DNA of 64,000 nucleotides, from positions 310,001 through 374,000 of the forward strand of contig JAPDFW010000074.1 of NCBI GenBank assembly GCA_028826165.1. Reading direction: 5' to 3'. The position numbers and the translations under genes were made by a program. Of this stretch, positions 1 through 10,616 are shown one piece after another (position 1 is the stretch's first letter; each line of letters opens with the position of its first letter). The stretch comes from Anaeramoeba ignava (taxonomy: Eukaryota > Metamonada > Anaeramoebidae). The notes under the pieces are model-generated. The model was not told the origin of the DNA and did no database searches. It saw only the letters and a list, made by a program, of their open reading frames with translations.

Positions 1-1768
1 CACCAAATAATAATGAAATTGATGATTCAACAATTTCTCCTTTATCATCTCCTTCACATTCTTGTGTTCTACATCCACAAATTGAAATATTATAATCATT
101 TTCAGATTCTAAATTATTCAAAAAATAATCAAGTGAAGAATTATCAACTGAAATGAAAGATATTAAATCAGGTTGAGATTGAATGAAATAAGAAAGATTA
201 TAATGATTAAGATGAGCAATTCCTTCATTGATTTGAACATTTGGATAATCCCAAGTAACATTAATTGAATTATTTGAAGGATTTGATAATTGAAAATCTT
301 TTACAGAATCAATTTTTGTTGTTAAATTAATGAAAGAAGAAGATTCACCACATTTCATTGTTACATTATCACAAGCTTTGATTTGAATTGAATAATATTC
401 ATTTCCAGTAATATTATCATAAATTGAAGAATTAAATTGTTGATAATAAACATTTCCATCTTCAAGAATTGGAGAATCAATATCAATCCAATCATATCCA
501 TAATTAATTTGATATTTCAGAGTTGAAGGAAATTCAATTTTATCCCAATAACAATCAAATAATGAAAACAAAGATGAACAATTAAGAATATTAACTTGGG
601 GAATGAAACTACCTTCATAAACAAATACTTTATTTGAACCATAAGTTCCAATAACAGTAAAATTTCCATAAATTGAAACAGAATTCCCAAAATTTGTAGC
701 TGATTCACTCAAAAATTTTTCTTGATTCCAAATTGATTCATTATATCTGTAAATATATGCTTTATTTGCATAACGAGCTCCAATAACAATAACATCTTCA
801 TAAATTGAAACAGAATATCCAAAATATGTAGCCGATTGATTCAAAATTTGTTCTTCATTCCAAATTGATTCATTATATCTGTAAATAAATACTTTTTTTG
901 CAGCATAATCTCCAATAACAATAACATCTTTATAAATTGAAACACTCCATCCAAAATATGAAGCTGAAGGTTCATCCAAAACTTGTTCTTCATTCCAAAT
1001 TGATTCATTATATCTGTAAATAAATGCTTTTCTTGCATAATAAGTTCCAATAACAATAACATCTTTATAAATTGAAACAGAATCCCCAAAATATGGAATT
1101 GAAGGTTCACTCAAAACTTGTTCTTCATTCCAAATTGTTCCATTATATCTGTAAATAAATGCTTTTCTTGCATCAGAATAAGTTCCAATAACAATAACAT
1201 CTTTATAAATTGAAACAGAATTCCCAAAAAATGTAATTGAAGGTTCATCCAAAACTTGTTCTTGATTCCAAATTGATCCATTATATCTGTAAATATATGC
1301 TTTACTTGCATAACGAGCTCCAATAACAATAATATCTTCATAAATTGAAACAGACTTCCCAAAATATGAAATTGAAGGTTCATCCAAAATTTGTTCTTGA
1401 TTCCAAATTGATCCATTATATCTGTAAATATATGCTTGATTTGCACCAAAAGCACCAATAACAAGAACATCTTTATAAATTGAAACAGAATCTCCAAAAT
1501 ATCCTGAACCTGAAAATTGATCTAATAAATTCCAAATCCAAGCTTCATCTGGAGTAGAATAATATCTTGTTGTTTCTGTTAATAATCTTGTTGTTTCTAA
1601 TTCTTGAATTATTGTTGAAATTGAATTTTGTTGATCTTGATTTTGATTTTGATTTTGATCTTGATTTTGATTTTGATTTTGATCTTGATTTTGATTTTGA
1701 TTTGATTGAATTAAGAAAATATTAATAATTAAGAAAAAGAAAAAAGAAAAGAAAAGAATTAATTTCAT
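1..1768 (-). CDS. Secreted FG-GAP repeat protein with fibronectin-III-like region, 3' partial
   Basis: The frame is open from the ATG at 1768-1766 to the left edge with no stop and no visible intron, giving about 589 residues; the C-terminus is outside the window. It starts with a hydrophobic signal peptide (MKLILFFSFFFFLIINIFLI), then an N/Q/D linker, then seven tandem units of about 45 residues. Each unit has the pattern FG-SVSIY-D-VIVIGA...AYIYRYN-S-IWN, which is the FG-GAP/integrin-alpha N-terminal blade signature and probably forms a beta-propeller. After the propeller the sequence looks like fibronectin type III modules (for example the stretch around NVTWDYPNVQ) and contains cysteines. 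The protein is probably secreted or a surface adhesin; no membrane anchor is visible because the end is missing. Frame and repeats are seen directly, the family is recognised, and the adhesive role is inferred. Confidence 0.8.
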   Translation of the reverse strand, partial: MKLILFFSFFFFLIINIFLIQSNQNQNQDQNQNQNQDQNQNQNQDQQNSISTIIQELETTRLLTETTRYYSTPDEAWIWNLLDQFSGSGYFGDSVSIYKDVLVIGAFGANQAYIYRYNGSIWNQEQILDEPSISYFGKSVSIYEDIIVIGARYASKAYIYRYNGSIWNQEQVLDEPSITFFGNSVSIYKDVIVIGTYSDARKAFIYRYNGTIWNEEQVLSEPSIPYFGDSVSIYKDVIVIGTYYARKAFIYRYNESIWNEEQVLDEPSASYFGWSVSIYKDVIVIGDYAAKKVFIYRYNESIWNEEQILNQSATYFGYSVSIYEDVIVIGARYANKAYIYRYNESIWNQEKFLSESATNFGNSVSIYGNFTVIGTYGSNKVFVYEGSFIPQVNILNCSSLFSLFDCYWDKIEFPSTLKYQINYGYDWIDIDSPILEDGNVYYQQFNSSIYDNITGNEYYSIQIKACDNVTMKCGESSSFINLTTKIDSVKDFQLSNPSNNSINVTWDYPNVQINEGIAHLNHYNLSYFIQSQPDLISFISVDNSSLDYFLNNLESENDYNISICGCRTQECEGDDKGEIVESSISLLFG

Positions 1769-2280
1769 TTTTGTTTTGTTTTGTTTTGCTATTTTTTATT
1801 TAAATTAAAAATAAATAGAAAATTAATAAAATAAGTTTATTTTTGTGTTTATTTGTGTTTATTTATTAAAAAATATTTTTTTTCTTACTTTTTTGTTTTT
1901 GTTTTTGTTTTTGTTTGAAAGAAAAAAAGAATGAAAGAAGAAGAAAAAAATGATTAATTTTTTATTTAATTAAAAAATTGAGAAAAAAAAATGATTATTT
2001 TTTTAATTAAAAAATTGAATAAATGAATTTAAAATTAAAATTAAAATATAATTTAGGAATAATTTTTTATTATTAATTAATGATAATTTCTATTTAAATT
2101 AATGAAATAAATTTTAATTTAAATTTTTCAAAAAAAAAGAAAAAGAAATTTAATAATAATTTAATAATAATTTAATAATAAAAAGAAAGAGAATTTATTT
2201 CTAATTTAAATCTTAATTAAATCTAAATTAAATCTAAATTAAATCTAAATTAAAAATTTGATTCAAATTTATATCTTTTT
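1769..2280. other. AT-rich intergenic stretch, no gene seen
   Basis: This contains poly-A/T runs, a short TTTGTGTTTATT duplication near 1845-1862 and (GTTTTT)n near 1890-1915. It is the presumed promoter side of the FG-GAP gene. I see no coding-like sequence on either strand, and the TCATTTTT array found upstream of many other genes is absent. Confidence 0.5.
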
Positions 2281-2284
2281 CTTT

Positions 2285-3112
2285 TTGTAAATATAAAAAT
2301 AAGAATAGATTTAATTTAATATTCAATTTATAAATTAATTTAAAAATATAATTTAATATTTAATTTTATGTTTAAAATAATAATTTAATGTTTTAGATTT
2401 AAATATTTTATTATTTAAATATTTAACATAAAAATATAAAAATTAGAATAGATTTAATTTAATATTTAATTTATAAATTAATTTAAAAATATAATTTATT
2501 ATTTAATTTTATGTTTAAAATAATAATTTAATGTTTTAGATTTAAATATTTTATTATTTAAATATTTAACATAAAAATATAAAAATGAAAATAGATTTAA
2601 TTTATATTTAATTTATAAATTAATTTAAAAATATAATTTAATATTTAATTTTATGTTTAAAAATAATTTAATGTTTTAGATTTAAATATTTTATTATTTA
2701 AATATTTAACATAAAAATATAAAAATAAGAATAGATTTAATTTAATATTTAATTTATAAATTAATTTGGAAATATAATTTAATATTTAATTTTATTATTA
2801 AAATATTAATTTATTGTTTTAGATTTAAATATTTTATTATTTAAATATTTAACATAAAAATATAAAAAATGAAAATAAGTTTAATTTAATATTTAATTTA
2901 TAAATTAATTTAAAAATATAATTTAATATTTAATTTTATGTTTAAAATATTAATTTAATGTTTTGAATTTAAATATTTTATTATCTAAATATTTAACATA
3001 AAAATATGAAAAATAAGAATAAGTTTAATTTAATATTTAATTTATAAATTAATTTAAAAATATAATTTAATATTTAATTTTATGTTTAAAATATTAATTT
3101 ATTGTTTTAAAT
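2285..3112. repeat. Tandem satellite, about 140-bp unit, about six copies
   Basis: A unit containing TTTAATTTATAAATTAATTT, then an ATTTAATTTTATGTTTAAAA stretch, then TTTAGATTTAAATATTTTAT and AACATAAAAATATAAAAAT recurs about every 140-146 bp. The AACATAAAAATAT anchor appears near 2424, 2568, 2709, 2849 and 2995. Copies differ by point changes and small indels. The array fills the space between the FG-GAP gene and the TLDc pair, and no coding frame is visible. Confidence 0.85.
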
Positions 3113-3113
3113 T

Positions 3114-3163
3114 TAAATTTTTTTTTTCATTTTTTTTCATTTTTTTTCATTTTTTTCTTTTTC
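3114..3163 (+). promoter_or_regulatory. TCAT/T-tract core-promoter-like array before BTB-TLDc gene A
   Basis: Successive TTTTTTTCAT units end in TTTTTTCTTTTTCAAA directly before the ATG at 3167. The same arrangement precedes the next gene and recurs upstream of about ten genes here. TCA followed by a T-rich stretch resembles the initiator described in trichomonads (TCA+1Y[T/A]). The role as initiator or core promoter is inferred. Confidence 0.5.
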
Positions 3164-3166
3164 AAA

Positions 3167-4576
3167 ATGGAAACTTATTCAAATTTAGAAAAACTTTCAA
3201 ATGATTTAAAAAATTTATTTCAAAACCAAAATAAAAAAGAGAATGAAGAAGAAAGTTATTTTGATTTTGAAATAATTTGCGAACAAAACCAAACTTCATT
3301 TAAAACTCATAAATCAATTCTTTCTTCAAGAAGTGAATATTTTAAATCTCTTTTCGATTCCAAAATGAAAGAATATCAAGAAAATAAATTAATTCTAAAA
3401 GATATTTCAAGTCCAGTTCTATTTTCAATTTTGAATTATTTTTATTCAGGAAAAATTGAAATTAATTTAGAAAATGCAATTGAAATTTTGTTCTTTTCGT
3501 CAAAATATCTAGTTGGTGAATTAATTGAAATTTCTTCAAATTTCGTTCAAAAGAACTTACGAATTGAAACTATTGTTGATGTTCTTAAATTATCTGAAGC
3601 AATGCACTTCAATCAATTATTGGATTTTTGCTATCAATTTATTTTGAAACACTTCCAAAAAATTCTCACAACACCATTTTTTCTTGAACTTGAAGAAAAT
3701 CATTTAAATTCAATATTATCCAATGATAATATTTCAGTAAATGAGTTTGAACTTTTTCAATCAATAGTGAAATGGGGAAAACATAAATCAGACATCTATC
3801 AAGAAAAAGAACAACTAAAAAACCAAATTTCGAAAGTAATTGATAACATCAGATTTATCAATTTTTCAGGCAATGATATTGAAAACATATTGAAGGAGGA
3901 TTTAATTCCAAATCAAATTTCAGAAAAATTAATTCAATTCCAAAAACTGCAGAATCAAGGAAATCAACAATCATTAAATGAATTCATTCAAAAAGAAAAG
4001 TCGTTAATTTTCAAGTCAAGAATCAGATTTAACTCACTTATTAAAGATCAAGAATATCTTAAGAAATTAAGAGAATGGATAAATGATGATGATTTTTTCT
4101 TCAATATGAAATTGGGATTTTCCGCGCAAATAGATGGATTTGATTGTAGGAGATGGCATGATGTAGTTGATAATAAAGGAAAAACATTAGTTATTATCAA
4201 AACAAAAGATAATTTTATTTTTGGAGGATTTACTCAAGTTGGATGGAGTTCGGGAAAGAAGAGATACATTCCTGACTTAAGCGCGTTTATTTTTTCATTA
4301 AGAAATGATAAAAACAACAGAAACCCTGAGAAATTTCCTGTTCAAAAAGGACTTGAAGAATACGCCATTGCTTATGACTATTCGACAAAAGGCCCAACTT
4401 TTGGAGCAGGAACTGATTTTGGTCTCATTTCAGATTTAAGAACAGGTTATTCCGATTTTGGTTATACTTACAAATTACCTATTGGAATTAAAGAATGGGG
4501 GACAAATGAATCCAAAAGTTATTTAGGAGGTTCTGAGAAATGGATTGTTGATGAAGTTGAGAGTTATTTTATTTAA
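3167..4576 (+). CDS. BTB-BACK-TLDc protein A
   Basis: Single-exon gene of 469 residues. Residues about 31-125 form a BTB/POZ domain (FDFEIICEQN, HKSILSSRSEYFKSLF, ILNYFYSGKIEIN). Residues about 130-235 are BACK-like helices. Residues about 300-468 form a TLDc domain (TLVIIKTKDNFIFGGFTQVG, KGPTFGAGTDFG). BTB-BACK proteins commonly dimerise and can serve as cullin-3 adaptors; TLDc domains are linked to oxidative-stress protection and V-ATPase binding in other eukaryotes. The substrate cannot be named. The start is fixed by the T-tract array immediately upstream and by the identical N-terminus (METYSNLEKLSNDL) of the neighbour. It is the upstream member of a tandem pair separated by only 40 bp. 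Confidence 0.9.
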   Translation: METYSNLEKLSNDLKNLFQNQNKKENEEESYFDFEIICEQNQTSFKTHKSILSSRSEYFKSLFDSKMKEYQENKLILKDISSPVLFSILNYFYSGKIEINLENAIEILFFSSKYLVGELIEISSNFVQKNLRIETIVDVLKLSEAMHFNQLLDFCYQFILKHFQKILTTPFFLELEENHLNSILSNDNISVNEFELFQSIVKWGKHKSDIYQEKEQLKNQISKVIDNIRFINFSGNDIENILKEDLIPNQISEKLIQFQKLQNQGNQQSLNEFIQKEKSLIFKSRIRFNSLIKDQEYLKKLREWINDDDFFFNMKLGFSAQIDGFDCRRWHDVVDNKGKTLVIIKTKDNFIFGGFTQVGWSSGKKRYIPDLSAFIFSLRNDKNNRNPEKFPVQKGLEEYAIAYDYSTKGPTFGAGTDFGLISDLRTGYSDFGYTYKLPIGIKEWGTNESKSYLGGSEKWIVDEVESYFI

Positions 4577-4616
4577 ATTTTTTATTTTCATTTTTTTCAT
4601 TTTTTTCTTTTTCAAA
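4577..4616 (+). promoter_or_regulatory. 40-bp intergenic spacer holding the TCAT/T-tract element
   Basis: The whole space between the stop of gene A and the ATG of gene B is 40 bp and reads as T-runs with two TTTTTTCAT units ending in TTTTTCAAA. It is nearly the same sequence that precedes gene A. If gene B has its own transcript, the core promoter and the 3' end of gene A must fit in or overlap this stretch. Confidence 0.55.
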
Positions 4617-6035
4617 ATGGAAACTTATTCAAATTTAGAAAAACTTTCAAATGATTTAAAAAATTTATTTCAAAACCAAAATAAAAAAGAGAAAGAAGAA
4701 GAAAGTTATTTTGATTTTGAAATAATTTGCGAACAAAACCAAACTTCATTTAAAACTCATAAATCAATTCTTTCTTCAAGAAGTGAGTATTTTAAATCTC
4801 TTTTCGATTCCAAAATGAAAGAATATCAAGAAAATAAATTAATTCTAAAAGATGTTTCAAGTCCAATTCTATTTTCAATTTTGAATTATTTTTATTCAGG
4901 AAAAATTGAAATTAATTTAGAAAATGCAGTTGAAATTTTAATTTTTTCATCAAAATATTTAATCGATGAATTAATTGAAATTTGTTCAAATTTTGTCAAA
5001 AAGAATTTCCAATTTGAAACTATTGTTGATATTCTTAAATTGTCTGAATCAAGAAACTTAAATCAATTAATAGATCCTTGTTATCAATTTATTTTTGAAA
5101 ATTTGAAAGAATTTATCAAAACTTCATTTTTTCTTGAACTTGAAGAAAATCATTTAAATTCAATTCTATCCAATAATAAAATTCCAATAAATGAATTTGA
5201 ACTTTTTCAATCAATAGTGAAATGGGGAAAGCATAAATCAAATATCAATCAAATTCCAAATATTATTGATAAAATTAGATTTATTGATTTTAAAAAAGAA
5301 GAACTTGAAGAGACTTTGAAAGAAGATTTAATTCCAAATCAAATTTCAGAGAAATTAATTCAATTCCAAAAACTTCAAAATGGAAATGATGAAAAAGAAT
5401 TAGATCAATTTGTTGAAAAAGAAAATTCCTTAATTTTCAAACCAAGAATTCGATTTAAATCAGAAATACTGGAAGAAATTGAGCATCTCCGTAAATTAAA
5501 AGAATGGATAAATGATGATGAATTCTTTTCCAAAATGAAATTAGGATATTCAGGAAAAAGAGATGGATTTAATTGTCAAAATTGGCATTATACTTGTGAT
5601 AATCACGAAAAAACCTTAATTATTATCAAAACAAAAGATAATTTTATTTTTGGAGGATTTACTGAAGTTGGATTTACAAATAGCTCATTTCAATCAATAG
5701 AGAATTGGGGAAATGTGAGTCCTGGATGGATTTGGGATTTATATGCATTTATTTTTTCATTAAGAAACGATAAAAACGATAGAAAACCAGAAAAATTTCC
5801 AATTAAAAAAGAACATTCAGAATATGCACTTTATTATGATTTTTACAGCAAAGGTCCAAATTTTGGAGGTTTTGATTTGACTTTAGAATCTAATTTAAAA
5901 ACTGGTTTTTCCAATTTAGGATACAATTACCAATTACCAAATGGAATTGAATATCATTCAGATGAAGCTCAACATTATTTAGCTGGTTCTTATGATAAAT
6001 GGGAAGTTGATGAACTTGAAACATTTTTCATTTAA
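4617..6035 (+). CDS. BTB-BACK-TLDc protein B (tandem paralogue)
   Basis: Single-exon gene of 472 residues with the same architecture as its neighbour: BTB (about 31-125), BACK (about 130-230) and TLDc (about 292-470, with FIFGGFTEVG and KGPNFGGFDL). I start it at 4617, where METYSNLEKLSNDL begins. An in-frame upstream Met at 4545 would overlap gene A and add only a low-complexity K/F leader. The N-terminal BTB half is almost identical to gene A at DNA level, while BACK and TLDc have diverged, including an insertion in the TLDc domain around NSSFQSIENWGNVS. This pattern fits a recent tandem duplication followed by divergence, or local gene conversion. It is convergent with the translin gene, with 98 bp between stops. 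Confidence 0.9.
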   Translation: METYSNLEKLSNDLKNLFQNQNKKEKEEESYFDFEIICEQNQTSFKTHKSILSSRSEYFKSLFDSKMKEYQENKLILKDVSSPILFSILNYFYSGKIEINLENAVEILIFSSKYLIDELIEICSNFVKKNFQFETIVDILKLSESRNLNQLIDPCYQFIFENLKEFIKTSFFLELEENHLNSILSNNKIPINEFELFQSIVKWGKHKSNINQIPNIIDKIRFIDFKKEELEETLKEDLIPNQISEKLIQFQKLQNGNDEKELDQFVEKENSLIFKPRIRFKSEILEEIEHLRKLKEWINDDEFFSKMKLGYSGKRDGFNCQNWHYTCDNHEKTLIIIKTKDNFIFGGFTEVGFTNSSFQSIENWGNVSPGWIWDLYAFIFSLRNDKNDRKPEKFPIKKEHSEYALYYDFYSKGPNFGGFDLTLESNLKTGFSNLGYNYQLPNGIEYHSDEAQHYLAGSYDKWEVDELETFFI

Positions 6036-6133
6036 TTTCTTATTTTTTTCTTTTTCTTTTTATTTTAATTTTAATTTTAATTTTAAGGGAAATAAAAAAA
6101 ATTTGATTGAGAAAAAAAAAATTTGAAATGAGT

Positions 6134-6971
6134 TCATTTCTGATCAATCTCCATTTCGTCTTTCTCTTGGAAATTCTTCTCTAAAAAGGTTTCAAAACCT
6201 TTCAATTTATGAATATCAGTTTGAATTGATTCAAGTCTTTTGAGATCATATTTCAAAGTATCAAATCTTCTTCTTAAATCATCATTTTTCAAATTCAAAC
6301 ATTTAAATCCATTATAAATTACGTTTAGAAAGTTTTGAATTTCTTGAACAAGTTGATATTTTCCATGACTTGCAAAAGTACCAGCAAATCTTGACTAAAA
6401 ATATAAAGAAATCAAAATAAAAAAAAAATTCGTTTTAAAATTTCCTTTTCAAATTTACCAATTCATTTGATAATTGAATTAAACCAAATAAATAATTTTC
6501 AAGATCAATTCCAATTTGAGAAATATCTTCTTTGTTTGAAGGATGAAATAAATTTTTAACTGTTTCTTGTGTGATTAAAGTTTTGTTTTCAAACCAATGA
6601 ATTATTGCAATAAGAAAAACACTTTGTGAACCAGTAGCTTTCCATAAATAATAATATTTATAATATTTTCCTTTTGGAATTAAATCAAATAAAGAGGAAT
6701 ATTTTTGTTGAAGAGTTTCTTGGAATTCTTTTGTTTGATTAAGAATTTCATTCACTTTTTTTTTTTTTTTTATTTTAATTTTTTAATTTTTTGAAATGGA
6801 TTTTTTTTTAATTCATTTTTTACTTTCATTTGGTTTTGAATGAATTTTTTCAAGAAGAAAATCAATTTGAGCATTAATAACTTTAATTTCTTTAACTGAA
6901 TTTATAATTTGTTCATGAGTAGAGTTTTCTTCTTCAAAATTTTCAGTTAATTTTAATAAAACGTCTTCCAT
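6134..6971 (-). CDS. TSN: Translin
   Basis: Three exons: 6971-6824, 6754-6459 and 6394-6134. Introns are 69 and 64 nt, GT-AG, with phases 1 and 0. The spliced product is 234 residues, close to the usual translin length of about 228. Diagnostic stretches are KYYKYYYLWKATGSQSVFLI, ETKTLVT-like ENKTLITQETVKNL, DLENYLFGLIQLSNELSR and LNLKNDDLRRRFDTLKYDLK, all collinear with animal translin. Translin forms an octameric ring that binds single-stranded nucleic acid and, with TRAX, forms the C3PO endoribonuclease; translin itself lacks the catalytic acidic residues. No TRAX gene is seen here. The start is the first ATG of exon 1, within 93 bp of the divergent TTC14 gene. Confidence 0.92.
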
Positions 6972-7064
6972 TATTATTATTAAAATGAAAAAAAATGAAA
7001 AAAATGAAAAAAAATTTTTTCATTTTTTTTCTTAAAATTAAAAAATTAAAAAATTTAAAAAAAA
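6972..7064. promoter_or_regulatory. Bidirectional promoter region of TSN and TTC14
   Basis: Only 93 bp separate the two divergent ATGs. On the minus strand there are TTTTTTCATTTTTTTTCATT units (6984-7013 read in reverse), and on the plus strand a TTTTTTCATTTTTTTTCTT unit at about 7015-7034. Each gene therefore has its own copy of the T-tract/TCAT element, arranged back to back. Confidence 0.5.
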
Positions 7065-10000
7065 ATGAATCAAAATTCTAATTCAAATCATTTCAATTTT
7101 TCTTTATTTACTTTACCAGAAAGAAAAAAAGGAAATCAAAATCCTAAACAAGAAATGAAAACAAAGAGAAGAATCAAGAAAGAAACACCACAACCATTTA
7201 AAGGAATTGATATTAGAAATTTTATTCCAAATTTTGAAACAAAAAAAAAACAATTAGAATCACTTGATGATGTAATTTTTGAATTCAAAAATCTTCTTAA
7301 CGAGAAGACAGAAGAAGAAAAAGAGGAAGATAAACCGATCCAGGAGATTGATGACTCGATGTTTTTCTTGAGGCCATTTGAAGATTATTATGCTTTAAAT
7401 TTCGGAATTACTTTAAATCCTCAAATCAGGATTTTTTCAGTAAGTTTTTTTTTTCAACAAAACATGAAATGGAAAAAAAAAAACTGGATTAAACAATGTG
7501 ACGAAAATGATTATAAGCAAGATTTTGAAAAAAGGAATGATTGTTGGAGCTAAAATTATCGAAATTGCTCGTGATTATTTTATTGCAATTTTAAATTGTT
7601 TTTTTGGAAGAAAAAGTGATGAAATCATTCTTTGTGATTTGGAGGAACTGGGAATTAAAACTGTTTGTAAAGCTTGGGAAATCAACGATATTTTGTTTGA
7701 GCAATACCAAAAATTTGGTCAATTTAATCATACGTTTGAAAAGCATTCAAAAAAATATTTACAAGAATTTTTAATTAATGATTTTATTAAAGCAATTGTT
7801 ATTGAAGTTTCTGTTGAAGAAAAAAAGGTTTTATTAAGTTTAAGGAATCGGAATTTATTAGTTTCTTTCCAGAAAAATCATTATTTGGGAAGAATAAGTT
7901 CTCGACATGTTAAATTGTTGAAAAATTCTTCTAATGATTTTCTTAATCAAAATTTTCTTGTTCATTTAAATAATGAACCTGGTTTTAAAAATCCTTCTTT
8001 AAAAAGTTGTGATTCTTCTTTTATTCCAAAAATTAAAAATTTATTATTTATTGAAAATTTCGAAGCTGGAAGATATGAGAATTTAAGATTACAACAAAAT
8101 CGGATTTGGGCGACTGAGACGTATTAAATAATTAAATAATTAAAAAATTTATTAAATATTTAAAAAATTTATTAAATATTTAAAAAATTTATTAAATAAT
8201 TAAATAATTGATTAAATATTTAAATAATTTTATTAAATATTTAAATAATTTTATTAAATATTTGATTAAATAATTGATTAAATAATTGATTAAATATTTT
8301 ATTAAATAATTGATTAAATAATTTATTAAATAATTAAATATTTGATTAAATAATTTATTAAATATTTGATTAAATAATTGATTAAATAATTGATTAAATA
8401 ATTGATTAAAATAATTAAAAATAATTGATTAAATAATTAAATAAATTAAATATTTTGATTAAATAATTTGATTAAATAATTTGATTAAATAATTAAATAA
8501 TTGATTAAATAATTTTTAAATATTAAATATTTGATTAAATAATTAATTAAATAATTAAATTTTTTATTAAATAATTGATTAAATAATTGATTAAAATAAT
8601 TAAATAATTTTTGATAAATAATTAAATAATTTAATTAAATAATTTATTAAATAATTAAAAATAAAATTGATTAAAAATTAAATAATTTATTAAATAATTA
8701 AATTAAATAATTGATTAAATAATTTTATTAAATAATTGATTAAATATTGATTAAATAATTCCATTAAATAATTGATTAAATAATTTATTAAATAATTGAT
8801 TAAATATTTGATTAAATAATTTATTTAAATAATTAAATAAATTAAATAATAATTTAATTAAATAATTTTAATTAAAATAATTAATTAAATAATTGATTAA
8901 ATATTTGATTTATTAAATATTTGATTAAATAATTGATTAAATATTTGATTAAATAATTTGATTAAATAATTAAATAAAATTTGATTAAATAATTGATTAA
9001 ATAATTGATTAAATAATTGACAAAAATAAATTGATTAAATATTTGATTAAATAATTTGATTAAATATATTTGATTTAAATAATTGATTAAATATTTGATT
9101 AAATAATTGATTAAATAATTGATTAAATAATTGATTAAATATTTTATTAAATAATTGATTAAATAATTGATTAAATAATTTTATTAAATATTTGATTAAA
9201 TAATTGATTAAATAATTGATTAAATATTTTTATTTTTTCTTCAAATAATTTAAATTAAATAATTGATTAAAAATTTAAATAAATAATTTTGATTAAATAA
9301 TTTGATTGATTAAAAATAATTTGATTAAATAAATTTATTAAATAATTGATTAAAAATTGATTAAATAATTAATTAAATAATTGATTAAAAATAATTGATT
9401 AAATAATTGATTAAATAATTAAATAATTAATTAAATAATTTATTAAATAATTTATTAAATAATTTATTAAAATAAATTAATTAAATAATTGATTAAATAA
9501 TTGATTTAAATATTTGATTAAATAATTGATTAGATATTTGATTAAATAATTGATTAAATATTTGATTAAATAATTGATTAAATATTTGATTAAATAATTT
9601 ATTAAATATTTGATTAAATAATTTATTAAATATTTGATTAAATATTTTATTAAATAATTAAATAATTTATTAAATAATTTATTAAATAATTAATTAAATA
9701 ATTTATTAAATAATTAATTAAATAATTAATTAAATAATTGATTAAATAATTTATTAAATAATTGATTAAATATTTGATTAAATATTTTATTAAATAAATA
9801 ATTAAATAATTAATTAAAAATAATTTATTAAATAATTGAATAATTGATTAAATAATTGATTAAATATTTGATTAAATATTTGATTAAATAATTTATTAAA
9901 TAATTGATTAAATAATTAAATAATTGATTAAATAATTTATTAAATAATTGATTAAATAATTGATTAAATAATTGATTAAATAATTTATTAAATAATTGAT

Positions 10001-10616
10001 TAAATATTTGATTAAATAATTTATTAAATAATTGATTAAATATTTGATTAAATAATTGATTAAATATTTGATTAAATAATTGATTAAATATTTGATTAAA
10101 TAATTGATTAAATATTTGATTAAATAATTGATTAGATAATTTATTAAATATTTGATTAAATAATTAAATATTTTATTAAATAATTTTAAAAGTGTTTCAC
10201 AAGGAGTTGTTTTAGCAAAAAAAGGAGACATTCAATCTGCATTAAATATGTATCAAAAAGCACTTGATGTTGATCCAGAAAACAGTGATGCACTTGTTGC
10301 TCAAGGAGCAGCTTTTGCTAATCAAAATAAAATGCAAATTGCTATTAATTCTTTTAAAAAAGCACTTGAAATTGATCCAGAACATCAAAATGCAAAAAGA
10401 TATCTTGAAATTACTAGAAAAAGACTTGCTTTACAATTAAATTCTTTAATTCCTCAAAATTATTTTGAAAAAAATCATAAAAAAATTAAAAAAGAAAAAT
10501 CAAAAAAAAAATCAAAAAAAAGAAGAACAAATAAAGAAAAGAAAAAGAAAAAGAAAAAGAAAAAAAAATCTCATAAAAAAAATAAATCTAAAAAGAAATT
10601 AGAAGAACAAAAATGA
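7065..10616 (+). CDS. TTC14: TTC14-like S1/TPR protein with a giant repeat intron
   Basis: Three exons: 7065-7439, 7522-8120 and 10193-10616, giving 465 residues; intron phases are 0 and 2 and match exactly. Exon 2 encodes an S1-like RNA-binding fold ([20 protein letters not shown]). Exon 3 encodes two TPR units ([20 protein letters not shown] and [20 protein letters not shown]) and a very lysine-rich tail. Order and junction sequence ([20 protein letters not shown]) agree with animal TTC14, where the same Trp-containing helix leads into the TPRs. TTC14 is a poorly characterised nuclear protein; an RNA-processing role is inferred from the S1 domain. The second intron is 2072 nt of tandem repeat. 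Exons 2 and 3 look like separate genes unless the phase-2 splice from GAGAC|gtatta to aaaag|TGTTTC is made. Confidence 0.85.
8121..10192 (+). repeat. TTC14 intron 2: (GATTAAATAATT/GATTAAATATTT)n minisatellite
   Basis: Essentially the entire 2072-nt intron is a degenerate 10-12-bp repeat of GATTAAATAATT and GATTAAATATTT. It begins within a few bases of the donor (gtattaaataattaaa) and runs to about 10 nt before the acceptor (taattttaaaag). Any long frame across it is an artefact of the repeat. Confidence 0.9.

Noticed and set aside
4545-4616. Upstream Met at 4545 as start of BTB-TLDc gene B
   Set aside because: It would overlap the coding end of gene A and translate the T-tract promoter into F/I repeats; the paralogous start is at 4617.
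8121-10192. CRISPR-like array
   Set aside because: Repeat units are contiguous and degenerate with no unique spacers, in a eukaryotic intron.
9908-10231. Long minus-strand reading frame made of Y-L-I-N/K repeats
   Set aside because: It is a by-product of the GATTAAATAATT minisatellite inside the TTC14 intron; peptide content is only the repeat, and it overlaps exon 3 of a conserved gene.
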